A stretch of 64,000 nt of DNA, from NCBI GenBank assembly GCA_003260075.1, contig QLIY01000025.1, positions 293,929 through 357,928 on the forward strand, given 5' to 3'. Numbering within the stretch: the first letter of the stretch is position 1; the number at the start of each line of letters is the position of its first letter. Position numbers and translations under genes: made by a program. This DNA is from Phallusia mammillata (lineage: Eukaryota > Chordata > Ascidiacea > Phlebobranchia > Ascidiidae). The notes under the pieces were generated by a model that worked only from the letters and a program-made list of their open reading frames with translations, was not told the origin of the DNA and searched no databases. Positions 36,801 through 46,366 of the stretch are shown in pieces.

Positions 36801-37486
36801 AGGGATATGTTCTAAGGCTATTTTCTAAAAACAATTGCCCATAGTTTCTGTGTCGGAATTTATATTGTGCGTGGGCAAAGTAATTACTCAAAATCGTAGA
36901 GAATACAAAGTGCATTCATCCATTGCGTATACACGGAGAGGAAATCTTTTCAACCTTAAATGTGAATTCATTGCTTGTTATTTTATTTGCTCAAGGGATG
37001 TTGGCTGTACAGCTCATCCATGATACACAAAGTTTCATCGTTAAAAAAATCCGCTCAATAAGTCAGCAGTTTGATACAGATACGCGACAGTTTAACAAAT
37101 GAACCGAGTCGTACGACGGAGAAACGGGAAGCCACCGAAGCTCCCACAAACATGCGAGTCATTGCGGTAAAACAGTTTCTTCAGTTGGCAAAACAAGCAC
37201 GTTCATCAACTTGTCCTGTAATGGGATATACTTAGATCTAACGCTCCACTTGCGTAAAAGGTTTTACCGCAGTTTGGTGTAAAGGTAAACAAAATAACGT
37301 TACCGGTGAGAGCTTGCGACCGCCAAAGTAGTAGCTTTCTGTTGACGTTGTCTTTCGATCTTTGATTGCATAAAACACTCCCACTACCAGAGGCAGAAAA
37401 AGCGAAACTAGAATTGTAAATATCACATCGTACGATGTTTTACTAAAGCGCAAAATGATATTATTTTTACTTACAGATGAACACAA
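30883..37486 (-). CDS. SLC5 sodium-coupled monocarboxylate transporter (SLC5A8/SLC5A12-like)
   Basis: Twelve exons (37304-37486, 35907-36095, 35288-35353, 35070-35189, 34672-34826, 34049-34189, 32779-32997, 32455-32567, 31926-32083, 31385-31599, 31185-31291, 30883-31073) give 618 residues (human SLC5A8 610). Family blocks in order: SYDVIFTILVSLFLP, SVTFLSSITVIGYPTEVYVYG, EMRFNKTVRM, YAPALALSAVT, GGVKAVIWTDAIQ, NQLIPQRYLSCKS (family: NQSQVQRYISCKS), GCDPILSGKVARPDQLAPYL, VAAAYSGTL and INALANLLLEDF. NYNAT in the loop coded by 31385-31599 is a possible glycosylation site. By family it moves lactate, pyruvate, short-chain fatty acids and nicotinate with sodium at the plasma membrane. The acceptor of the last exon is the least certain: the choice keeps GAEDPKEADPKLF. 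Part of exon 9 is duplicated at 31756-31853. Confidence 0.88.
31756..31962. repeat. 98-bp local duplication across a poly-G, includes SLC5 exon 9 end
   Basis: 31756-31853 and 31865-31962 are near-identical (AGTCAATTCAAATTACCGAT... to GGCCAGGGTG), joined by about 11 G. Differences are TTGCAAG/TTATAAG and TAGCGCA/TAGCACA. The right copy is continuous with exon 9 (31926-32083). The left copy carries only the end of that exon and is not a separate exon. Confidence 0.88.
33182..33755. mobile_element. hAT-like MITE (SLC5 intron 6)
   Basis: Ends CAGGGGTGGGGAACTC and GCAGGTTTCCCACCCCTG, with AAGGCCGCC/GGCCGCA inside each end. It is 574 bp. Flanks TAGTTTAG and GTTTAAAG share only a partial match, so the target duplication is uncertain. 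Confidence 0.7.
35478..35881. mobile_element. hAT-like MITE with perfect 8-bp TSD (SLC5 intron 2)
   Basis: Ends CAGGGCTTCTCAAACTGTGG and AAGTTTGAGTAGCCCTG, each followed inward by GGTCGCGACCCC/GGGGTCGC. GTCTAAAT lies on both sides (35470-35477, 35882-35889). It is 404 bp. Confidence 0.92.
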
Positions 37487-40400
37487 AATAATCGACGATC
37501 CCGAAATTGGATTCCATTCTTTCCAAGATTAGTAAAGTCCAAACAAAAAATTGCTTAAAACAAAACAATATTTAATAATTAGGCAGCAGATATGAATGCC
37601 TTTAAAGGTTCTAATAACTTGCTTCTAGTTGTAAACTACGCTATATAATAACTTCGTATTTCTACGGTTTTCGGAGTACGATAATTCTCACTAACTGTTT
37701 TGATCCGGTTTAATTGCGGTAAGTTGTAGTCAGTTTCGTGATCATCGTGTTCTGAAATACCGAACATGACTTACTAAACCTTAGTTGGTTGGATACGTTT
37801 GTTACATCACGTCTCATTGTTTGTGTGGCCCGGCAGTTGCCCATCTGTTCAACCTGAACCCCATAAACACACATCACGCGCAATTTATGCGATTAAACAT
37901 CCCGTCACGTACGCTTAGACACAGCGGTGTAAAGTATACCTCCAATCCGCGAACCAGAACGGGATAAAATTTCGTTTAGCTTTTGCCTGGGAACCAAATA
38001 TGTATAATTATCACAGTTTAGCGATGATCTCCCTTCTGAGACACAACCGGCGCCTCTTGCACAAATCTTAGCTTTCGCTCGCCTATATACTGCCAAACAA
38101 ACAAGCTCGCGATTACATATATAAACGACATTCATACGCCGCGATCTCGCCCAATTCTGGAAATCTTATATTTATCACTTCCTCTGTGACGTCGTCGACA
38201 CGTCGTTCATCCCAAGTTCGCGGGCCGCGTGATCGTGGGAAAACCTAAGATTTTTGTGTCGGTGTCCTCTAAGCGGCCGCCGTGTCGCTCTGCCTACAAA
38301 ATACTTCCAAAAGTTCACCGCTCAATCTAAAAATCCGCTGCAAACTGAATGGAAAAAAACCTTCACTCCCTGGCGAATAGAGGCAAAAACCAAACTCTTG
38401 CGACAATCTGCATCATGGAGGTCCGGTGCGTTAACACAGCACATTTTTGTGCAGTGAAACTTAATACAGCGGTTGACTTACGTTTACGACCTGTTTTCAC
38501 CGATGCTACTGTTTCAACTTGACTGACTCCAGGGTTTTCATACGACGATATGTGAAGCGGGTCGGGCGTCAGTGAACCGACCTTATCTCATCAGGTAGTG
38601 CGGCTTACCCTACGCCTGAACGCTGTATACGCTTGTATCTCTGAAAAGTTTGAGCGTCTAATTGGATTATGCGTGTTTCGGCAAAGATTTTCGTAAAGTC
38701 TGAACCTTGAAGTGGAATCAGTTGCGTTTGATAGACTTGCGAAGCGCTTTAAACCTGGCTCCCCTCGTTGTTTGTTAGCATGACTCTGAATTCGTCGGTG
38801 GTTCTTTTGAAATTGTGGTCGTGGTGATTTTTTTGTGCAAAACCGCAGGAAGGGCCAAATGGGAACTAATATCGCGCACTTAATACAAAATATAGCAGTG
38901 AACTCTGCACACGTCCCTATTTGACCAAATCCACCGTTTCTGCATTTCATTTTTCTGCGCCTATTTATGGCTGTAAAAAGCACATCGACGAAATTTCATT
39001 CTGATGAAATATGGCGCCCTTATTTGAACGCGGTGATGTATGAACCAACAGATAATCGTGGCCGGAAGCAAACGAACAATTAAGTCGTTCCGCAGGACCT
39101 TATCCTACAAGGGTCGCCATTTCAAGGTCAACCTCGATACGAAGGTCACAGTCCCATCCAGGGCGATCACCAGGGTGGTTAGAAAGGTCGGCAGCGATCA
39201 GGACGGCAAAGACACGCGTTGTCTGTCACGTGTTTTGCTCACATCGGTCAACAACCTTATTCTTTTTGCGTAACGGGACGATGTTTCTTTAGGCTATAGC
39301 TTTCAGTCCTTCCATTACCACAAACAGCCACAATACCCAATTTTTACCTTTTCTTGCGATCAGGGCAAATAACATCCTTCGGGCGGCTACAATAAACGTC
39401 CGATGAGCGGACATTGCATCCCGTGGGCGTTTTTTTCCCTCCTCTGGAATTTTTAGTGGCTTTTGCGGCGCCGTAACTGGGTCAGATGTGGGGCGCCCAT
39501 TCCGAAATAGCAACAAGCTTCCAAATGTTTTCCAACGTGGGTTGAGGGGTTCAATAATTGCAAAGGAGGTAATAGGTGTTTAATTACAGAGGGTCGCAAA
39601 ATGTAATTAAGTATAGCGAGCGAAGTGAATTTATTAAGTGACAAGTGACAAGATTTATATTTTACGATTGTTTTTACTTGCAAAAACTTTTAAACAATGT
39701 TATATGTCAACCAATTCTGCATTTCCCAAACTTGAATATTTGACAAGCACACATGATTTACACACCTTACATGACATAATGTGACTACATACGGTGGCTC
39801 TGTACAGGTTAAAATAGCAGCGTATACACTAAACACATCGACACACATTTCAAACAACTGCGGATTTCACTTAACACTCGTTTTTTTTTGTTAAACATGA
39901 TGGGTAGGTCAGCGTCTGAAGTAATTGGAAGCTGGATTAAAGTTGACGGTAGCGTCACGGATCGCTGGGCAGGTGACTGTCAGTTAAGCTTGACAACAGA
40001 GGAAGTAATTTGATCGGCAGATCTTCGACTGACTTTTCTGGCCCCTGTAATTAGGAAACTTGTCGTCACGGGTTACGTTCCGGTAAAAATTAGACGAAAA
40101 CACGAAGTCAACAATGCTATAAAATTACGTGCACAAATCCCCGTTTAAACAACTATGATCTAAGTCGTCTTCGGAGACCCTTTGTAGCTGATGTAAAAAC
40201 AAAAACGTGGTCATGCCTTTTCACGAATTTTGACTATAGTAATGTGTTCCACATATTGCAATATGTTTTCATAATATTTTTAAACATAAAACAAAAGTAT
40301 TTACAAAAAGTCTTATTTTCATGGAATTAATGTGTTTTATTGTGAGGTGTTTTTCTGCCTAGTGTATTTGTTCGTTTTTTTGTCATAAACTTATTTTTTG

Positions 40401-40803
40401 TTAGGAAGTATTTTTTAAGGAAATTTACGTTTGTTAAATACCCAATGGCGTGTGCGCCAAAACGTGACTCATAGGAAAGTCTTTCGGTTTTAGATTACTT
40501 CAACTTTGGCCAGCTATCACTGGTATCCAGGTGCACCGCGTGTCGTTGTGGTGAACTGGTGGTGGCTGGCATCAAAGGAATTACCCACAGAGGTTAAGAG
40601 GCATTTGCATTAGTCAAGAATGTGGATTAGAAGAGGTGTCTATTTTCTGTCACTGGGGTCCTCGAATTCACGGCAATACCGCGACACACCGTTCAAGTTT
40701 CGTGGCATTTTACTCCCTATTTAAACCGACATAAACAAACGTGGCACATGCATGCCTTGGTTTAAAGCATGTTTGTGACGATGTGGTATGTATAGAATGA
40801 AAC
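37487..40803. other. Long intergenic region, no gene recognised
   Basis: The first few hundred bases must include the SLC5 promoter and 5' leader (37487 upward). I see no exon series, no RNA gene and no clear transposon in the rest. Frames at 38254-38457, 38591-38983 and 39040-39273 show no domain, codon or splice evidence. Confidence 0.45.
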
Positions 40804-43800
40804 CTACTTCAGTTTGGACTGCAGAAAGCGAAGGCCTCTCCAGCATGGGTTGGTCTTGTAATATCGTCGCACTAGCGTCCCCACGCGGCAGCACGAATCT
40901 CTCATCTTAAAAAAACCCAACTCATTTGCCCACTTGCGAAAGATTTAGTTTTACAATTACCAACTTACGTAACGCGACCCTTTTTGCCTAAATAGTTTCC
41001 GATGCTTGTTTGAAACGACTCGGCTTTGCGTTGTGTTTCCACTTGTTCCAGAAGATTCTTCTTCGATAACAGTAATTACGACGGTGTCAGTTTCCGTCGA
41101 GTTTACATTTATGTTGCTTTCGGATGTATTTTGCCTCGCTTTAAATTTGTTTGGGTGATCAACTCTGTCCAAGGACCCGGTTTTGTTGTTTTGATGTCCC
41201 CTCATTCTTGTTTTCACAGCTGGTGGAGTTGAAAAAGATCTGCAACATGGCTGTTAAATTACCAGCAGACCAAAGAACCAAATACAAGAACACAAACATC
41301 ACCTTAGCTTTTCGCAGATTAAAACCAAATGTAGTAGCGATATTTTTTCAAATATTTACCCATTGGCGTTGCGTAGTTTGGACTCGAAACAACGGTAGCG
41401 CTCCAAACCAGTACGTCGACAACACACGTGATTATTGACTTCACAATTTGCGTCCTGCTGCTCACGTTTCTGTAACAGAAAAGGCAACAATTTAATCTTT
41501 TACCAAAACTTAACTTTATCATAAAATAAAATATTTGTCACCTTTGCTATAAAACAACGCAGGCGTTGAGTGGAACGCAGAGCACAGCAGGTCCGAGCAT
41601 TTCTTTCAAATATAATCCATTTCCTGGTCATTCGTGAACGCTTGCTGCTCGCTGGAATTCGAATCTTTAAACGCAGTAAACTAGCAATGCTTTTACAGTT
41701 TTTAGAGACTGACGATGCCTGCATAGGCAAAATCTATTTCTCGATTTTAACAACTTCGTGTTTACTAATTTAAAGTCAGAAGCATTTGCTCTTTTAATAT
41801 CACTTACTGAAACAGTTTGACTCAGGGAAGGTGGACACCAGATCATGTGCGTACCATTTATATTTAGAATATAAAGTGAGAAATCAGGGATTTTTTACAC
41901 TCAAATATATTAAAGCACGGCAAAAAAAATTTTACTGATTTATTTCGTTTTAGGGAATTATGTTTGTAGTCGTGCGACAGTAATAAGCCTGAACTTCCAC
42001 ATGCTTTGGTTCAACTTCCGTTACATTTTCTTTATGTCTGGGAGTTGCATTGCGTGTGACATTTGCCTGAGGGTGGAAGTGTTTGAGAGAAACGCACAGG
42101 GTTACAGTTTGGCAAGCACCCTTGGCGTATCCTGTTGGTTTGATTGATTTCCTTCAATTCATTTACGCAAGCCAAGCACCTGCCGTTCTACCGGAAATTG
42201 TCGTCAAACTTGAGAAGCCTTGCAACAATTTGAGAACGCTTGCCAAACCGCAATGTTGACACAATTTTACCATGTTTTGCAAAAATCCTCTTGGCGGCCT
42301 TATTTTTTTAACCAACTTTATTTGAATGAGTTTAAGTTACGCATTGAATAGCTTAATGTTTAAAAAAGCTTTACCATACCAAGCCATTGTGCGCTATACT
42401 TTGGGATACTGTACACAGCAGCGTATGGTGTGAATAAGCAAATCGGCAATATTAAATCCCACCACTTTGACAAACACCCAACATGTCACCAATACAAAGT
42501 CAATGACTTTACCTTTCTCACGAGTAATTCGTGCGAGTTTTGCTGTCGAACGTGTCTGCACATTCCGTCTACCTTTGCTTGAGTTAAAACACAATTTTCC
42601 GGTTGTTCGACAAACGACTTGACGTCGGATGCCGTGTCATTACCGATTGGAGGTCTACAGAAAAAAGAAAAACGTGATTTTTGTCAGAAGAAATTATACA
42701 TAAACTCGTCTTAGGATAGTTACAGTTGCGGCGGGGGGGTTGTTGCTTCAGTCGTGGGTCGCTGTCCCCCTTCCCGAATCGCGCGATCCATAGACATGTT
42801 GTTGCTGCGTTGATAAAATTCTATTATTTTTTACATAGCCTACCTATGTATTTAAGACTACAAAAACAAGTTATAGCAGCGTTTCTTTCCAGTCTCTACA
42901 AAGGCCCAGTGGTAGGAAACCAATGCAAATTTTATGAAATTCAATACTGCAAGGGACACAAGGATTTACTTCAACTATGTGAGGTGGAGAACCACCGAAC
43001 TGGACTGTAACAAGGCTAAAACTACAAACAAAGTTTAAGAGGCTTATAATTACACAACTGTGATTAATTGTGACTAACGCGAGAAAGCCCTGGTCCATGA
43101 TCAACTTAGGCTTGATGACGTCACCGGGATAGCGTTCGAAACAGGTGTAGCGCTGTGACGAAATAGAGTAGCAGCATGGGTGGGCACGAGCCCCTCTTGC
43201 ATCATCTTCCATTTCTTGAGCGCAAAACTGGTTTAAAGCATCTCTCCTCTGTTAAAGCATACAACAGAAAATAAATACAGCAACATAAAATAAAAGGTGC
43301 CAGAAGCAAAATTGTCAAGCATTATGTCATGTTCTGCAAGCCCACAAGTTATTGCTTGTTGCTTAGTGTTGTCGATTTGGTTCATACAAATAGTCATATC
43401 CATTCCCGCAACTTATTGGCATTATTTTTTTGTCAAATAAATCACAAACAGTTGGTTCTTAACTTACATAACCGTTTATACATGAGTGTAACACTGGGCT
43501 TGGCGCTCCTAAATTGCAGCAGAGTCTTTTGTTTTTGTGGTAAGTTCGAACCCAGGTTATGCGACGAACCATCCAAACTGGCATTCCAGAAACAGGAACA
43601 ATGTCCTAAAAATCAAAATAATAATGTACATCAGAAAAAACGATTTGACATGTGATGAATCTTTCCCTAATACACTTAGAACGTAGGGTATGTCAAATCA
43701 ACGAAGAAAAAAGAAGCGCCCGATAAGGGACTTGAACCCTTGACCGTTGGATTAAAAGTCCAACGCTCTACCGACTGAGCTAACCGGGCTCGCGAAACCG

Positions 43801-44163
43801 ACGTCTCAAATATTGGTATACATCGATCGACCTGATATTGAAAGCGCCGCCTGCAAATGGTATTTGGAGTTTCTGTTTCGTCAGTTGGCAGCGGGAATGG
43901 TAAAATAATAGCTTGGAAAGGTGCAGGTATAGATACCGCCAATTCTCTTGATTCTTGTGCAGAATCCGATGAAAGTTCTGAACGTAATTTTGCAAAAACA
44001 AATTTTTGAGATATGTCTCGTTCCAAACTTTGTTTACGACAGGCAATCGTTTACAACACACAATAAATTTTACAAACAATTTACACATCGAGTTCTTACT
44101 TTGAGCGAATGTTCCAACAAGACAACTAATAGCAAGAACAGTGGGATATCGAAGATTTAACAT
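40804..44163 (-). CDS. ECM1-like secreted protein with CC-x9-C modules
   Basis: Exons seen: 44100-44163 (signal peptide MLNLRYPTVLAISCLVGTFA), 43832-43977 (Pro-rich linker), 43468-43605, 43125-43248, 42513-42654, 41542-41718, 41360-41469, 40969-41239 and 40804-40905. Three modules share CC-x9-CF: HPCCYSISSQRYTCFER, RTCCALRSTQRLRCF and HVCCRRTGLERYRCFES, each paired with an upstream Cys (NQFCAQE, DANCEV). A fourth, more divergent CC-x11-C (RLCCNLGAPSPVLHSC) precedes them. Spacing and order fit the albumin-like double-loop domains of extracellular matrix protein 1. The C-terminus is Ser/Thr/basic and ends CCRVGTLVRR...K. Phases close everywhere except between 43125 and 42654, where one exon is unresolved (candidate 42890-43010, VQFGGSPPHIVEVNPC). 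The ECM1 call rests on motif pattern only. Confidence 0.65.
43717..43789 (-). tRNA. tRNA-Lys (anticodon UUU)
   Basis: The minus strand reads GCCCGGTTAGCTCAGTCGGT at the 5' end, with seven acceptor pairs to the 3' end ATCGGGC plus discriminator G. The anticodon stem GTTGGA/TCCAAC encloses loop CTTTTAA, giving anticodon TTT. The T arm is AAGGGTTCAAGTCCCTT. Length is 73 nt without intron or encoded CCA. The 3' flank has a T6 Pol III terminator. It lies inside an intron of the ECM1-like gene on the same strand. Confidence 0.97.
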
Positions 44164-45213
44164 ATTTTACTGTCTTCACATCAAAACATTTGCAACAAAA
44201 TCTTGTCCTGTGTTTTAGCTGACACTCTTATTCTGAAAAACGGTATACACATACACCATGCAGTCTTGTGCTATGCCCATATGTGTTTACAAAAACGAAA
44301 GGTCGTCGTAAAATAGAATCTTGCGACCACAAACCACTGTCTGTTTGGTCGCATATTTGTTTCTCGATGGCAAACAAAACTCATTGCTTACAATCTACGG
44401 ATGTCTACATGCTATACCCGATTATTCTCTCAGTGATATCGAAGATCTATCCTTGTTAGGGCCGCTTACAGCAAATTCGACTGGTTACAGAATAAATCGA
44501 TTGTTACATTTGTTTGATTGCTTCCTATTTGGCACTTTAAAGAAAAAGTACATCGGGGCTTTACTTAAAAGAAAATCTCATTCTCTAGTGCCCCCAGCTG
44601 TTTACATTTCTGTACATTATTTTGTTAACGGGTTTAAATGAAAAAAAATTCAAACCTGGTCCTGATCTTCATACTTTGTTGTGCACATTAAGTGCACGTA
44701 CTGGAAGCGCACATCCATTAATCTTTCCAAGCAAAAAACTAATAAGGCTAAGAGAGATTAAATTAGGTAATGAGTGGTTGTCACAACATCCCCAAGGGAC
44801 ACAAACAAATTATAACCTTAAGTGCGTTACCCTGGGGAATTATTAAATAAACGTGTGTCCACGTGTAATGCTAAAGAGTCGTGAGAAAATAACCGTGGGA
44901 AAGTATAGTGCGGAAGTTTGGCTTCCGAATTCCAATCATTCAATTTGTAATTTTGTATCTTGGATTTGAAAAACTTGTATTTGGAGTTTGTAACCTTCCT
45001 AGTTAGCCTTTTTTAGTCTCTAAACTAACTAAGTTGCCTTGAAGGTTTTGTGAGATTAGTGTTTTATTTGGTTACTAATCAAAATAGCACTTTATACTTT
45101 TCTAGAGTTGTGTTTACTGCCATGTAATTAGAACTAAAACCTCAGTTGCTGTGAAAAACGAAAACCTATCTGTGCCCTGTATAAACTCATCCCAATACCG
45201 CTATACTGAAAAA
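44164..45213. promoter_or_regulatory. Divergent promoter interval between ECM1-like gene and RABL2
   Basis: The two genes start head to head with about 1.05 kb between start codons. No TATA box or known site can be assigned with confidence. Nothing else coding is seen. Confidence 0.4.
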
Positions 45214-46366
45214 ATGGCGAAGAAGGCGACCAAGACTGAATCAAAAGAAACAATTAAAGTGATTTGTCTGGGTGACAGTGCTGTTGGCAAATCCAAGTAA
45301 GTGTTTTAGCTTTAGGGATAAAATTTGATTTTATAAAACATTTTTTGTGTTTTAGATTGGTGGAAAGGTTTTTGGTGGATGGATAGTATCCTTTTTTGAA
45401 TGTGTTACTTAATAATTACATAATCTTAAACATGTTTGTCTGTTTAAAATGTGGGTTTTTATAATTGTAATAAATATAAATCAGCTCCACTTTTTTCCTT
45501 GACAAAAACCTACAGCAAACCACAACAACTTTCAACATATGCACTTACTTTATTCAACTATGAAACAAAGATCAATGGAAAAACGATTTCAGTTGGTAAG
45601 ATGCATTGGTTTTTATAAATAAACAAGTAAATTTAACTTAAAACATGCATAGATTATTCTGACTCAAAATGTTTGTAGATTTTTGGGACACAGCGGGCCA
45701 GGAAAGATTTAGTTCCATGCATCCATCATACTACCATGATGCTCATGCCTGTATCTTAGTATTTGATGCAACAAGAAAAATAACATACAAAAACCTGACC
45801 AAGTGGTATCAAGAGTTGCGTGAGTTTCGACCAAACATTCCATGCCTGTTGGTGGCAAATAAAATTGATGGTAAGTTGTTCATTTGTTAAATATTGAAAT
45901 GTGTGAAGCAGTATTATAATTTTGTTACTGTTTAGTTGACTTGGGAGTTACTCAAAGAAGTTTTGCCTTTGGAAAGAAGCACAATTTGCGTCAATATTTT
46001 GTTTCTGCAGCAGATGGTACAAATGTTGTAAAGGTTCGTATTTTGTATTTATTTACTTATGTTCTATGCAAAATGTGACCATTACTGATTTTTAGCTTTT
46101 TCGGGATGCAATTAAGGCTGCCCTCCACTACAAACAAAATCCCACTGATTATGTTGATCAAGTGCTCGCAGAACTAGAGGCAAGTAACTCAATTGAGACA
46201 TAGCATAGGGTTATGAACTTAACGGTTGTTTTTGAATTGTTATTTTCTGCCAGACCTATGTTTTCTAATATTTTCACACTACTTTGTTTTCCAGAATATG
46301 GTGAGTTCTGAAATCAGTGAAGAAGATGAAATGCTTTTTAATAAATTAAGCAACCAAGCTGCCTAA
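45214..46366 (+). CDS. RABL2: Rab-like GTPase RABL2
   Basis: Exons 45214-45296, 45356-45385, 45516-45595, 45679-45870, 45936-46033, 46096-46179 and 46295-46366 give 212 residues (human about 228). P-loop GDSAVGKS (20-27), QPQQ-type switch I neighbourhood with QLSTYALTL, WDTAGQERF (67-75), NKID (125-128) and SAADGTNVVK (152-161) are all present. RABL2 has no C-terminal prenylation cysteines, and none occur here. Family role: ciliary GTPase that binds the IFT-B complex at the ciliary base and controls intraflagellar transport entry. Intron 2 is U12-type: donor GTATCCTTTT at 45386 and branch motif TTCCTTGAC ending at 45503, 12 nt before the acceptor. Intron 6 is GC-AG (GAG/GCAAGT at 46180). Confidence 0.95.

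Noticed and set aside
37487-37517. Upstream ATG (37517) coding MESNFGIVDYFVFI as an alternative start of the SLC5 gene
   Set aside because: It needs a 32-nt intron and the resulting frame stops at once. The ATG at 37486 is in frame with the first membrane helix.
39040-39273. Basic frame of 77 codons on the plus strand
   Set aside because: No recognisable domain, no splice or promoter support, and no continuation on either side.
42372-42464. Hydrophobic segment on the minus strand (WWDLILPICLFTPYAAVYSI) considered as an exon of a multi-pass receptor
   Set aside because: It would need an intron of only about 48 nt, and it breaks the Cys-module pattern. With the ECM1-like reading the flanking exons join in phase without it.
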